From: Adenophora triphylla var. japonica
Taxonomy: Eukaryota > Streptophyta > Magnoliopsida > Asterales > Campanulaceae
Reading direction: 5' to 3'
DNA: 64,000 nt
Assembly: GCA_022495995.1 (NCBI GenBank)
Contig: JAFEMH010007537.1
Location: 21,854 to 85,853, forward strand
The notes under the pieces are model-generated. The model did not search any database and was not told the origin of the DNA. It was given only the letters and a program-made list of their open reading frames with translations. The position numbers and the translations under genes are program-made. Of this stretch, positions 31,930-42,885 are shown in pieces (the first letter of the stretch is position 1; every line of letters starts with the position of its first letter).

Positions 31930-32132
31930 CGTTTTTACATCGTTCTAACAAGCTCGACTCTTAGTCAACTTCGTTCCTTTAAACAGATCTGACCCCTAGG
32001 TCGACCTCGTTCTAACAAGCTCGACTCTCAGTCAGCTTCGTTCCTTTAAACAGGTCCGACCCCTAAGTCGACCTCATTCTAACAAGCTCAACTCTTAGTC
32101 AGCTTCGTTCCTTTAAACAGGTCCGACCCCTA
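31930..32132 (+). repeat. element A 3' tandem repeat, left part
   Basis: Three units of about 67 bp: GTTCTAACAAGCTCGACTCT then TAGTCAACTTCGTTCCTTTA, AACAG, and CCGACCCCTA with GTCGACCTC. Split by element F; continues at 37309. The palindrome AGGTCGACCT also occurs in the U3 of A's LTR. Confidence 0.85.
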
Positions 32133-32703
32133 TGTTGTGAATATGGCCCTCCACACCCAAGCAAACCTACAAGAATAATAATCGCACACAAACCAAGCAC
32201 AAGAAATCAAAGAAAAAACAGAAAAGAACACAAGAAATTGTTAACCCAGTTCACCAATTTGATTGGCTACGTCTGGGGGCACTACCAAGCCAGGATCTTG
32301 CACTATGTATGTAAAATATGTGTTACAACAAGTCTAGGGGCGGAATACAACTTATAATATATAGTAGGGAGTAAACCAAGCCCTAGATGGACAAGGATTC
32401 CCTAAATTACGTCTAAAGACCCGGCCCAGGACTTTCCTCCTCACAACAGCCGCGGCCGCGCACGCTATAAGCGCGGTCGCCCTCAAAGAACGAGAAACAA
32501 TCACCGTCCTCGGCCATCCCGGCGGTCGCTCACTTCCTTCGGGGCCAGTCGCGCAGGAATAAGCTCCTCCGAGCATCACGTGCGGTCCAGGTGCGCGGTC
32601 GCGCTCACCACCTGCGCGGCCGCCCTCACCTTCAGCAGCTTTAGACGAAATTTCCAACCCTTTTTGCTCCGATGTCTAGTACGGTTGGTCTTCTATCCCA
32701 ACA
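32133..32703 (-). repeat. 3' LTR of element F
   Basis: 571 bp, TGTTGTGAATATGG to TATCCCAACA. GC-rich GCGCGGTCGC-type motifs at about 32447-32630. Compared with the other LTR, most differences fall at CAG-containing sites (CTCAGC to CTCAAAG, TCCAGCGCGG to TCCCGGCGG). Confidence 0.92.
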
Positions 32704-32812
32704 ATCTCCCACCTAGAGATCAACCACACATATAAGCCCCGTATCCGTCTTCAACTCATCCATGGTGTCCTTCTAGTGCTCACCTCGATCATGGTAGTGC
32801 CATCCTCCTCTC

Positions 32813-33487
32813 TCATTCTTCAAGCCCAATTGAAGCTTTGCACAGCTTCAATTTCTCAAGGTTCACAACCTTTGTCAACATGTCAGCCGGATTCTCCGAT
32901 CCCAATATCTTCTCAAGCCACAAAATCTTCTCCTCCAAGAGATGTCTGATGTAGTGAAACCTTAGTTCAATATGCTTTGTCCTCGAATGAAACGCCGGAT
33001 TCTTTGCCAAGTGAATTGCGCTCTGACTGTCACTGTAGAGAATATTACCACTTCGCGTCTTCCCAAGTTCACCCAAGAAGTTCTGCAGCCAAACCATCTC
33101 TTTACTTGCTTCCGTCACTGCCACATATTCTGCTTCAGCCGACCGAGCCACGATCTTTTGTAACTTAGAAGCCCAGGAGATTGCTGTACCACCCAATGTA
33201 AACACATAACCCGTAGTACTTCTCCTCTTATCAAGATCACTTGATGCCAAGTCCGCATCAACATAACCCGCTAACACCACTTCCTTGCTCGAAAAACACA
33301 AAGCCTTACCAGCAGTACCCTTCAAATAACGTAGGATCCACTTAACCGCTTCCCAATGTTGCTTTCTGGATTGCCCATGAACCGGCCGACTACTCCCACC
33401 GCATGTGCAATGTCCGGCCTTGTACACACCATTGCATACATGAGACTCCCCACACTGAAGCATATGGAGTTCTCTCCATCTTGTCAC
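32813..33487 (-). pseudogene. element F RNase H
   Basis: Copia RNase H and C-terminal end: AVKWILRYLKGT, GYVDADLASSDLDKRRSTTG, ARSAEAEYVAVTEASKE, LYSDSQSAIHLAKNP, and the usual C-terminal ENPADMLTK. Residues D, E, D, D are present. The fragment is open but its upstream RT is frameshifted. Confidence 0.85.
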
Positions 33488-33499
33488 GCTCTTCCTTGT

Positions 33500-34430
33500 T
33501 CCTAGGCGAGTCCCTCTCGGATAGCTTGAAATGCAAACCCAATGGCGTCCCTGTTGGCTTCGCCTCTGCCATACAAAACCTTGCTAAGACCTTTCTCAAC
33601 ATATTCGATTGTGGAAAGAACCAACTTGCCCGACTCCCTATTCCGATCAATCCGCATGCCCAAGATTTTCCTTGCCTCTCCCAAATCCTTCATCTCGAAC
33701 CGCTCGACAACCGAGTCTTCAACCCGTTTACCTCTCTACCGCTAGAGCTCGCTATCAACATGTCGTCCACATATAACAAAGAAGATAATATACCCATTGT
33801 CCGTGTTCTTGAAGTAGCAACAATGATCCGCCTCACATCCGATAAAATCAATGTCGTGCATGAATCCGTCAAATTTCTGTACCACTTTGCCTAGGAGCTT
33901 GTTTAAGGCCATACAAGCTCTTAGTCAATCTGCAAACTAGCTCCTACCCTTAGACAAAACCCTCTGGTCGTACCATGTAGATCTCTTCCTCCAAGTCCCC
34001 ATGAAGAAAGGCCGTCTTCACATCCATCCTGTTCAAGCGCAAGTTGTCCGCCACTACTATCCCCGTAACCATTCTCGATAGTGGTCATCTTCACAACCGG
34101 AGTGAATACCTCGGTGTAGTCAATACCGTACTTCGCTGAAACCCTTTAACAACCAGCCTTGCCTTGTAACGCTTGCTACCGTCTGCTTCCTCCTTGATCC
34201 CGTAAACCCATTTGTTATGCGTGCCTTCTTCCCCTTAGGTAGTTCAGTCAACTCCCAAGTTTTGTTTGCCTTCAATGAGACCATCTCATCATCCATCGTA
34301 GCTTTCCACTTATCACAAAGCACACTACGAACTGCCTCCGCATAACATTCCGGTTCCCCATTATATGTCAACAACAAATAATAATTCGAAGGAGTATACT
34401 GGTCGGGTGATCCACGCACCGCCGGATCTA
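33500..34430 (-). pseudogene. element F reverse transcriptase, frameshifted
   Basis: Copia RT pieces in changing frames: MDDEMVSLKANKTWEL (about 34310), MDVKTAFLHGDLEEE (about 34010), the catalytic YVDDM (about 33760-33773) and GEARKILGMRIDR (about 33670). Frame changes occur near 34200, 33900 and 33690. The catalytic motif is intact. Confidence 0.82.
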
Positions 34431-34852
34431 CGCAATGGAATATCCGGTTAGAGTACGTGGTTCATCTTCGCGACCTCCCGACTACGGTCAACATGAACTG
34501 CCCCGCTCCCACCCGAGTTTGGAATATCCACCTCTACAACCTCCGGTTCCGAACTAGTACCATCGGTATGCCCCCTTTCTATCCTTGTACAAAACCCGTT
34601 CATTGAATACCACATCTCGACTACGAATAACCTTATGGTTTTGATCATCCCAAAATTTATACCCGAAGTCATCCCCGCCATACCCAATAAATGTACACTT
34701 AACGTATTTAGCATCTAATTTAGTTCTCTCACAGAATCAACATGAACATAAGAAACGCAGCCAAATACGCGAAGAAAGGACAGATTTACTGCTTGCCACT
34801 CCAAGCTTCCTCTGAATTCCATTCCCCAATGGAACCGATGGTCCCCGATTGA

Positions 34853-36021
34853 TCAAGAAAGCCGCCGTGTCAACCGCATATGCCCGTAACGTCTTCTAAG
34901 TCCACACTTCAATCTCATACTTCTAGCCCGCTCGTTCAATGTTCTGTTCATCCTCTCTGCTACCCCGTTGAGTTGTGGAGTCTTCTTTGGAGTCTTCTCC
35001 ATACGAATGCCATTCGCAGCACAATATTCCCTAAACTCCCCGAGCTCATACTCCCCACCATTGTCTGATCTCAAGCACTTAAGCTTAAGTCCCGTTTGAT
35101 TCTCCACCAAAGCCTTCCACTTCTTGAACACCTCGAAAGCCTCATCTTTCCCCTTCAAGAAATAGACCCAGACCTTCCTTGTAGAATCATCAATGAAAGT
35201 CATGTAATATGACGCACCACCTAGAGATGTAACCGGAGATGGCCCCCACAAGTCCGTGTGAACCAATTCCAACTTTGCTTCCCTCAATCCCCTACCTGTC
35301 CTCGAGAAATTATTCCTCCCTTGTTTGCCAAACATACAATCTTCACAGATCCCCACGTTGATTGACTTCAAACCCGGTAGTAGACCCTTAGAACAAAGTA
35401 CCTTCATCCCTGTTTCACTCATGTGACCCAATCGACAGTGCCACAAATCAGTATCACCCTTGGCTGCTGCCACCGCAATACTATCCTTGGTGTTGTTCGC
35501 CAAATACAAAGTACCCTCCTTATTACCCCGAGCGATCTCACAATCCTCCTTGGTAATAACCCAGCCTCGCAGCCGAAAGTCACCTTGTAACCCTCTTCGT
35601 CCAACTGCCCAACTGAAAGTAGGTTCTTTTTCAAACCCGGAATGTGTCTGACCCCGTTCAGATGTAGAACCTTCCCGTCCGATGCTCCTATCCTGACATC
35701 CCCCCTCCCCTTGATTTCCAAAGGCTCGCCATCAGCTAGATAGACCTTCCCGAAATCACCGGAAGTGTAATTATCCATCTCTTCCTTATGCCCGCAAGAG
35801 TGGAATGATGCCCCCGAATCCAGCACCCATGATTCTAGTGCACTACTGACACTAAGAACTAGTACATCATCACCTTCGACTGCCACATTCGCCTGATTGC
35901 CCTTACAATTTGGACAATCCCTCTTAAAGTGTCCCAACTCCTTACAATAATAGCACTGAACAGATCCCTTCGCAACCTTCGGTTTATCCTTGGTCTCATC
36001 GCCTCTGCCCTTACCACTCAC
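34853..36021 (-). pseudogene. element F zinc knuckle, protease and integrase
   Basis: CCHC knuckle CYYCKELGHFKRDC, then protease WVLDSGASFHSC, gag-pre-integrase LWHCRLGHMSETGMKVL, and the integrase core with D in LVHTDLWGPS, D in CLRSDNGGEYE and E in LNGVAERMNRTL. A frameshift separates protease from integrase near 35470, and the integrase frame is lost near 34860. Integrates element cDNA in the functional relatives. Confidence 0.87.
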
Positions 36022-36681
36022 TCCGTTCTCCCTAGATTCGGTTCTCCCTTGTTTGCTAGTACCCGGCTTCCCCTACTAGTAGTAGCTAAAGCCGCTCCCG
36101 AAGTACTTGATGTCCCCAACTTCTTCATGCGATTTTCCTCACCTAAAAGAAAGTCTTTAACATCATCATATTTCAATTTTTTCTTACCTGCTGAAGCGTT
36201 GATTGCAGTCACCGTTCCGCTCCAACTTGCCGGTAAAGAAGCTAGCAACAAGCATGCATGAACCTCGTCATCGAACTTGATCTCCACCGCTGTCAATGAA
36301 TCTATGACATCCATAAATTCATCGATGTGCTTAGCCAAGGATCCTCCCTCTTGCATCTTGAGACTACCCATCTTGCGTATCAAATCAACCTTATTTGCAG
36401 CAGACGGAGTTTCAAATCTCTCAGTAAGATAATCCAATAGCTCCTTGGTGGTTGTCGCCTTCCCCGGTAGTCTTCGCGATCCACTTTGACAAAGTAGATC
36501 TAACCACCCCTAAAGCCTTCCGATCCATGAGTTCCCATTCTTCCTGATCTTCATCTTCCGGTTTGACACCCTTCAGAGGCTTGTAGAGATCCTTGTTGTA
36601 CAAGAGATCCTCGATCTGCATCCTCCAATATCCGTAGTCAGACCCATCGAATTTCTCAACCGCCTGTTTGTCTTTGCCCAT
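36018..36681 (-). pseudogene. element F gag
   Basis: ATG at 36681 (MGKDKQAVEKFDGSDYGYW), the UBN2-type gag core of copia (LMDRKALGVVRSTLSKWI), then in another frame LTERFETPSAANKVDLIRK, AKHIDEFMDVIDSL and LLASLPASWSGTVTAI. The single frameshift is near 36435. A second frame change near 36020 leads into the zinc-knuckle frame. Confidence 0.85.
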
Positions 36682-36721
36682 TCTTGATTGCTTGAAACAA
36701 CTCCCTTGATCCTAAACCAAG

Positions 36722-36734
36722 AGCTCTGATACCA
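36722..36734 (-). promoter_or_regulatory. primer-binding site of element F (tRNA-Met)
   Basis: Minus strand TGGTATCAGAGCT, two bases from the 5' LTR. Confidence 0.87.
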
Positions 36735-36736
36735 GT

Positions 36737-37308
36737 TGTTGTGAATATGGCCCTCCACACCCAAGCAAACCTACAAGAATAATAATCGCACACAAACCAA
36801 GCACAAGAAATCAAAGAAAAAACAGAAAAGAACACAAGAAATTGTTAACCCAGTTCACCAATTTGATTGGCTACGTCTGGGGGCACTACCAAGCCAGGAT
36901 CTTGCACTATGTATGTAAAATATGTGTTACAACAAGTCTAGGGGAGGAATACAACTTATAATATATAGTAGGGAGTAAACCAAGCCCTAGATGGACAAGG
37001 ATTCCCTAAATTACGTCTAAAGACCCGGCCCAGGACTTTCCTCCCCCGTCAACAGCGCGGCCGCGCACGCTATAAGCGCGGTCGCCCTCAGCAAACGAGA
37101 AACAATCACCGTCCTCGGCCATCCAGCGCGGTCGCTCACTCCCTTCAGCGCGGTCGCGCAGGAATAAGCTCCTCCGAGCATCACTTGCGGTCCAGGTGCG
37201 CGGTCGCGCTCACCACCTGCGCGGCCGCCCTCACCTTCAGCAGCTTTAGACGAAATTTCCAACCCTTTTTGCTCCGATGTCTAGTACGGTTGGTCTTCTA
37301 TCCCAACA
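36737..37308 (-). repeat. 5' LTR of element F
   Basis: 572 bp. GCGCGGCCGCGC, GCGCGGTCGCCC, GCGCGGTCGCTC, GCGCGGTCGCGC and related motifs are iterated between 37057 and 37232, upstream of a minus-strand TATATATTATA at about 36956-36966. Confidence 0.92.
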
Positions 37309-37357
37309 CCCTAAGTCGACCTCGTTCTAACAAGCTCGACTCTTAGTCAACTTCATT
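37309..37357 (+). repeat. element A 3' tandem repeat, right part
   Basis: Continuation of the 67-bp array after F's TSD, cut by the hAT element. The last eight bases (ACTTCATT, 37350-37357) are the candidate hAT target duplication. Confidence 0.75.
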
Positions 37358-37375
37358 TAGAGATGCCCAAACGGT

Positions 37376-37575
37376 TCCGAACCGGCGGGCCGAACCGGAA
37401 CCGGACCGGATAAAAACCGGAGGGAAACCGGACCGGACGAATCGTGAACCGGCTGAACCGGCGGTTTACCGGTCCGGTTAAGGTTCAAGATTTCAAAAAC
37501 CGGTGAACCGCCGGTTCAGGAACCGGAACCGGAACCGGAACCGCCGGTTCACGAACCGGAACCGGAACCGCCCAA
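37376..37575. repeat. hAT subterminal AACCGG repeats
   Basis: About twenty copies of AACCGG or CCGGTT in 200 bp, in both orientations. In hAT elements such subterminal short repeats are transposase-binding sites; that role here is inference. Confidence 0.75.
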
Positions 37576-37959
37576 CGGCTAGATGATCTGGTGCGTCCAT
37601 TTCTTGATCCGACGGTCCATGTTTAATGACTGTTAAATAACGGTCAGTGACCAAAATGTAAAAAAAAAATATTTTTTTAATCGTTTTGGTCCCTAAAACG
37701 GTTTTTTTTTTTTTTATTTTGGTCCCTAAAACGTTTTTTTTTCTTTTTCTCATCAAACCTATAAATACCCTCCCCTCCCTTTATTTTTTTCACTACTCTC
37801 TCTCAACTCTCAAGTCTCAAACTCTCAATTACTTACTCTCTTTCTCTCTATCTCTCAAAGACTCAAATCTCTCTCTCATCTCAATCTCTCAATCTCAAGT
37901 CTCAAACTCTCAATTACTTACTCTCTTTTTCACATAAATTCATCTTTTCACCAAAAAAA

Positions 37960-39838
37960 TGTCTTCATCTCGTGGCGGCCGTGGCGATAAGGGAAAGAAT
38001 GTATCAAGTTCGCATCCATTTCCCCGTCGATGATTCCATTTGGGGCAATCTTAATGTTCAACCTCTACCACAAGAAACGTTTAATTTGAGCGATGATGAA
38101 GTTGATACAACATTTCCAATGGGTGATCATGGTCATACCGAAGGGAGTAACACTCAAACCACTCAAACCCAAAGTGAAGCGCGAGGGGTGGTCAAACTCA
38201 AATCCGACCTCGAGGTCGAGGACGAGGAGGTCGAACCACGGGAAGGTCGGACATCATGACCGTGCACTTTTCAAAAGTGCCAATTGAAGGTACCAACCAA
38301 TACACCGTTTCTTGCAACCATTACCCTCAAAAATTTGCCTTTACCCATGGAGGTGGTTATGGGACATTTAAAAGACACTTGACGACAAGGCACCCCGATC
38401 AAGTTGGAGATGCCCAAGATCAAACACAACTACAAGGATTTACGGGATCATCACAAGGTACGTCTTCGCAATTATTTAAATTTGATAATTCAACGTATAG
38501 AAGAGAAATGGCAAAATATCTGTTGCTAAAGGATTACCCTTTAATTTTACTAATGATAGATTATGGTCCCATATGGCACAACTTTGTTTAAATCCCGCGG
38601 CTAAAGAAATTAATAAAAATACAAGTACTCGTGATACTAAAGCTCAATATCTACAAGGAAAATTAACTTTAATTAATACGTTTAAAGATTTACCCCAAAA
38701 ATTGTCAATATGTGCCGATATATGGAGTGACCATTGGCAAACTCATAGCTATATAGGAATTACATGTCATTGGGTTGATATTAGTTGGAAATTACAAAAA
38801 CGATTAATTGCATATAAATCTTTTGATACTGTTCATAATGCTCAAAATATTTGTAGTAAAATTGCTAATGTTTTACAAGAATATGGATTAGTTCACAAAA
38901 TTTTTTCAATTGGATTTGATAATGCCGCAAATAATACTGCTAGTCTACCATCACTCATTGATATTTGTCAACCATCTATTGGTGGTAAATTTTTTCATGT
39001 TAGGTGCATATGTCATATTTTAAATTTGTGTGTGCAAGATGGTTTAACAACTTTAAAGGAACATGTAGCCCCAATTAAGGAAGTTCTTGCTTATATAATG
39101 AGAAATCATAGTGTAACAAAATTGTGGATTAGATTTTGTAAAATAAATAATATCCCACCTAAAAGATTTTCCCTAGATGTTCCAAATTGATGGAATTCCA
39201 CTTATAAAATGTTATCCGAATCTTATGATTTTCGTGAACTATTGTGTCAGTTTATTCAACAAATAGAGTATTCAACTATAATATTGCCTCATCAATGGGA
39301 TATTTGTAATAATTTAAAGAAAATTTTGAAAGTTTTTAAAGATGCTACCGTACAATTATCCGGTTCTTACTATCCCACTTCACCGTTAGTTATAGAACAC
39401 GCCGCTAAAATTAGTTACATATTTATGCATTTTAAAGATGATCAAATTTTAGGTGAATGTATTAACAAGATGAGAACAAAATGGCTTAAATATTTTTTGA
39501 TCATTCCCCCATTGTTTTTAGTAGCTAAACTATTAGATCCTAGGATAAGAGAAGATGGTTTAGAACAATTACTAGATTATTATTATAAGAATCTATTTCC
39601 CACCGGCTTTGATTTGTTTTTAGATAGACCTATCCCAAAGGCAAAAGACGTTGTAATTGAGACTAAAAAAATTGTATATGAACTTTATAGAGAATATTAT
39701 GATCTTTTTGGTAATATTGTTTATCCTCCTAGTAGTGAAAATGTAGGTGGTAGTTCTCACGAAGATAGCGATCCCTTTAACTTTATTGTTGGGTCAAAAT
39801 ATATGTGGACTCAGAATTGCTTAATCCCAATCACATAG
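37960..39838 (+). pseudogene. hAT transposase, broken and C-terminally incomplete
   Basis: ATG at 37960 (MSSSRGGRGDKGKN). Degenerate BED-type finger at about 38258-38390 (VSCNHYPQKF, GGGYGTFKRHLTTRH): a Tyr replaces the second expected Cys while the first Cys and the two His remain. The RNase H-like catalytic fold follows from 38573 (KLSICADIWSDHWQTHSY, IFSIGFDNAANNTAS, GKFFHVRCICHILNLCVQDG) and, after a single in-frame TGA at 39188-39190, WNSTYKMLSESYDF, PPLFLVAKLLDPR. Frameshifts lie near 38025, 38195 and 38575. The C-terminal hAT dimerisation domain is absent before 39838; it should be beyond G, or is lost. Would have catalysed cut-and-paste transposition. Confidence 0.87.
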
Positions 39839-39887
39839 CTAGTTAGAGACCCCTAATTTAATTAGATTTTATTTTTGGATCTCTTAC

Positions 39888-41056
39888 TGATGCCCTCCCC
39901 GTTAGTTCAGCATGTTCTGCAGGTTACTATCCTGCTGGTGGGATCTGCCTGGTAATCAGCAGGAGTTAACACTTTTCAGCAACATACTTCAGCAGATAGG
40001 TGACTTAAATCGTACTTGTTTGCTAAAAGTAGTTATATTTTCCTGCCAACACCATTCTGCCGGTTCTGACACAAGAGCTACTTTTAGCTCTACTTTGTCC
40101 TTTGTCTGCTGCTGCAGGTAACCGGTTGGGACAAAGGGGTTATTACCCGCCGAACAATAGCAGAAATGTCTTATTCAAATCTCCCGCATTAATTGCAAAG
40201 ATATGGCATTAAATGATCCTCACCTACCAACCATATTCCGATTCTACCCTTCAACGGCATTTTTAGTTCTTCTCTCTCTTTCTCTCCAAAGTATATATAG
40301 AAGACTTTGCTGCATTGAAGATGGTTGGTGATTGCATTGAAGAAGAGTGTGCTTGAAGCATTGAATGAACATCAAGCCTTCAAATCCATAAAATCATTAG
40401 ACTTTATTAGGGATATACACTCGTGCACTTCTCAATCCTACTTGTAAGCATTCTCCAACAAGACAATCATTAGAATGCATTGATTGAGATTCACACACAC
40501 ACCTGAGTGAGATAAGTCTAACTTGCCACTCAAAAACACACGGTCAGTTCTTCATTTAAAGATCCATCGGTAGATCCTTGTATTCGCCCTTATAACCGGC
40601 AAGGCCGCACTTGTAATAGACTAGGACATACTGATAGTAAACTTTTCTCAAAATCCAAGATCTGACCAATCTTGGTAGAGGACGTAGCAGCATTCACGCT
40701 GTGAACCTCTCCAAATACTGTGTCCTTGTCTTTACTTTACTTTTATCTTGCCAAGTCGTTTAACGCAACAAATCAGAACAGTTCATCCTGCTGAATCATA
40801 AGTATTTCCCTAAACCAAACAAGTTGCTCTGCATATATGATTCATATAAATACTTTGTGTTTAAAATCAAGCTCTAAACAACTTCTTGCTGATTTTGTGT
40901 GAGTTCAAACTTAGTCACTAATATTCCGCTGTGCTTACTGATTACCTTACAACATTCTGATCAGTGACTATGACCATTAAGGTATTTTAAATTAAAATTG
41001 CAAAAAGGCTATTCACCCCCCCCTCTAGCCTATTTTCTCGCCTATTGGGCCTAACA
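39888..41056 (+). repeat. 5' LTR of copia element G
   Basis: Ends GGGCCTAACA at 41056, two bases before a tRNA-Met primer site. TATA at 40292. The left border (TG at 39888) is a guess, because the other LTR lies outside the window. Confidence 0.65.
40292..40299 (+). promoter_or_regulatory. TATA box of element G LTR
   Basis: TATATATAG, preceded by a CT-rich stretch, in the middle of the LTR. Confidence 0.55.
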
Positions 41057-41058
41057 AT

Positions 41059-41072
41059 TGGTATCAGAGCTT
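41059..41072 (+). promoter_or_regulatory. primer-binding site of element G (tRNA-Met)
   Basis: TGGTATCAGAGCTT, exact plant copia primer site; fixes G as plus-strand. Confidence 0.88.
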
Positions 41073-41121
41073 GACTTTTTTGAAAGAAATTTCCAAGCCT
41101 CACAGCTTGATTGCCGATACC

Positions 41122-41310
41122 ATGGCGGGAAAAATTATGCAGACGTTTAACATCACTACCATACCGATGTTGAACATCAACGAGTTTGGTGTTTGGAAAT
41201 CCCGAATGATAAAGTACATGAACTCCATAGATGAACGATTAATGAAAGTAGTGGAAGGTGGACCGATTACTCCCTTGAAAGTTCAAACCACCTACAAACC
41301 AATACCTTCC
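41122..41310 (+). pseudogene. element G gag, N-terminal fragment
   Basis: ATG at 41122 (MAGKIMQTFNITTIPMLNIN), then FGVWKSRMIKYMNSIDERLM and VVEGGP, the start of a copia gag (ligand-like W-x-x-R-M motif). Open until element C interrupts it at 41311. The rest of G must lie beyond C, outside the window. Confidence 0.75.
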
Positions 41311-42296
41311 TGAAATTACCCGGATCCGAGCAGGCCTCGCGGCCCCGGCATCTGGCATCTTTCGCGTTGGAGGTGTCTCGCCGTTTGTTTTCGCATTTGT
41401 AGAGTCGCCACGCCGTTTTTATTAAGCCCAAAACATTGAAAAAGGGCATCAGTTTAAAGATAATTTTAAACTGTTTTTGTGTGATGAGATTTTGAGTTCG
41501 GAGGTCAGATGACTCCCCGGGAAGAGAATATTAGAATATTAGAATATTAGAGCTCACCCGAGTAGCCTCGTAAAACGAGTCTTTCGGATACCCCTAATAT
41601 CCTTTAAATGTTGTGTGTGTGTGTGTGCTTTTAAAAATGCATGCTGTATCGGATGTCTACATTGTATGCTATGTATGGAAATGTATTGAAATAGTATAGG
41701 AAGGAAGCCTTACCAATGTTGGTTTGTGTCTGTCTTCCGCTGGGGAATAGTGTTTGAGGTCGAAGTAGCGTTCCGGTACGGATCGGGATTGCTTCGAGAG
41801 ATGCCGGTTGTCCGCGGACAGAGTTTCGGCGTGAGTTGAGGTTGTAGGCTGCGTTCGGGCAGAGGTTCGGCGTGCGTGGGGATCGTCGGGATCACTCGGG
41901 GCGAGAGGTTCGGCGTGCGTTGTGGTGGCGGAGTCATTCGGGCGAGTTTCGGCGTGGTTTGGGATCGTCGGTTTGACTTCGGAAAGAGCCGGGACACCGT
42001 GGAAAGACCAGGCAAGGCCTCGGAGTACCACGAGGGGCCTCAGAGTACCTCGAGAGTGCCTCGGGGCAGCGCGGGAGCGTCTCGGGAGCGCTCGGGGAGG
42101 CTTCGGAGCACCACAAGGGAGCTCGGAAGGCCTCGGAAGGATCCGAAAGGGGCCGGGAGTGCCTCAAGAGGACTTAGAGGGGAGCCAGAAGGCTAAGGGA
42201 GGAAGAGAGAAGAGGGAGGTCTCTGAGACTGCGTGGATGAGTCTGCGGTGTTTCCCGTGTGTTTGAAAGGGGGTGATCCAGATTGGGGTACTTACA
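41311..42296 (-). repeat. 3' LTR of element C (short variant)
   Basis: 986 bp, TGAAATTACC to GTACTTACA. Homologous to B's 1400-bp LTR but lacks about 410 bp that in B hold the minus-strand TATA box and the GTCGC palindromes. As it stands it has no recognisable promoter. Confidence 0.85.
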
Positions 42297-42399
42297 GAAG
42301 CCCCTCGACGACGTCACTTATGAAAGAAGTGGGGTCGCCGATAAGATAAGGGTCCTAATCTGGATCGCGTCTTTGGGAGAGGAAGTGGACCGTGAGGGT

Positions 42400-42830
42400 C
42401 AATGTGAGGACGTGGTGGTGTCCTTTTGTGTGACCGTTTAGGTCAATAAATTTGGACCACGTGATAGGATTCCCTACGTATCCCTGGCGGGAATCAAGCC
42501 TGGTCGTAGTTCGGGTGTGGGGTGAGTGTTTTGTGAATGCGGGCGTGGTGGTGCCCTGAAGTGTCGTGTGACCGCCGAGGTCAGTGGTGAGGACGTGGTG
42601 GTGTCCTGGGTGACCGCATAGGTCGATGTGGAGGACGTGGTGGTGTCCTAGGTGACCGTATAGGTCGATGTGGACCACTGTGATAGGATTCCTACGTATC
42701 CACTGGCGGGAATCAAGCACAGTCGTAGTTCAGAGGTCGTGAATTTGTGAGTGCGGGCGTGGTGGTGCCCTGAAGTGTGGTGACCGCCGAGGTCAATTGT
42801 GAGGACGTGGTGGTGTCCTGGGATGGAAAT
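42400..42830. repeat. diverged repeats in element C 3' region
   Basis: Repeated GAGGACGTGGTGGTGTCC and GACCGYNNAGGTC blocks, plus two copies of the CCTACGTATCC...TCGTAGTTC motif (42473..42513, 42691..42732). B has related sequence at 18000-18170. Confidence 0.7.
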
Positions 42831-42885
42831 TTTACGATTATCCCAATCGGGTGGTTTAAGGCCTTCCGGGCCGGAGATAGAGTGA

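Larger units (their letters stand above)
32133..37308 (-). mobile_element. element F: Tork-like Ty1/copia retrotransposon inserted in A
   Basis: LTRs 32133..32703 and 36737..37308, TSD CCCTA at 32128-32132 and 37309-37313. Domain order on the minus strand (gag, protease, integrase, RT, RNase H) is that of copia. All domains are recognisable but several frameshifts break them. LTRs are almost identical, so insertion is recent. Tork lineage is inferred from integrase and RNase H sequence style. Confidence 0.93.
11646..37357 (+). mobile_element. element A: Tat-lineage Ty3/gypsy retrotransposon, degenerate, 3' end beyond window
   Basis: Order on the plus strand: 5' LTR, tRNA-Asp-type primer site, gag, protease, RT, archaeal-type RNase H, integrase, then a 3' array of about 67-bp repeats. 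This order and the extra RNase H type are characteristic of the Tat lineage. The coding part is split by three later insertions whose TSDs lie in A's codons or repeats (B, E, F) and by the hAT element starting at 37358. When the insertions are ignored, the pol reading continues across each site (for example VAYALV to VASRKLHAYF across B). No 3' LTR is seen; it should lie to the right of the hAT element, outside the window. Start coordinate (TG at 11646) is tentative. Confidence 0.85.
37358..39887 (+). mobile_element. hAT DNA transposon, left part
   Basis: Begins TAGAGATGCCCAAACGG, a typical plant hAT terminal repeat, next to an 8-bp candidate target duplication. It carries subterminal repeats and a transposase pseudogene. 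Its right end is not in the window because a copia element (G) interrupts it. Right limit given here is the tentative start of G's LTR. Confidence 0.75.
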
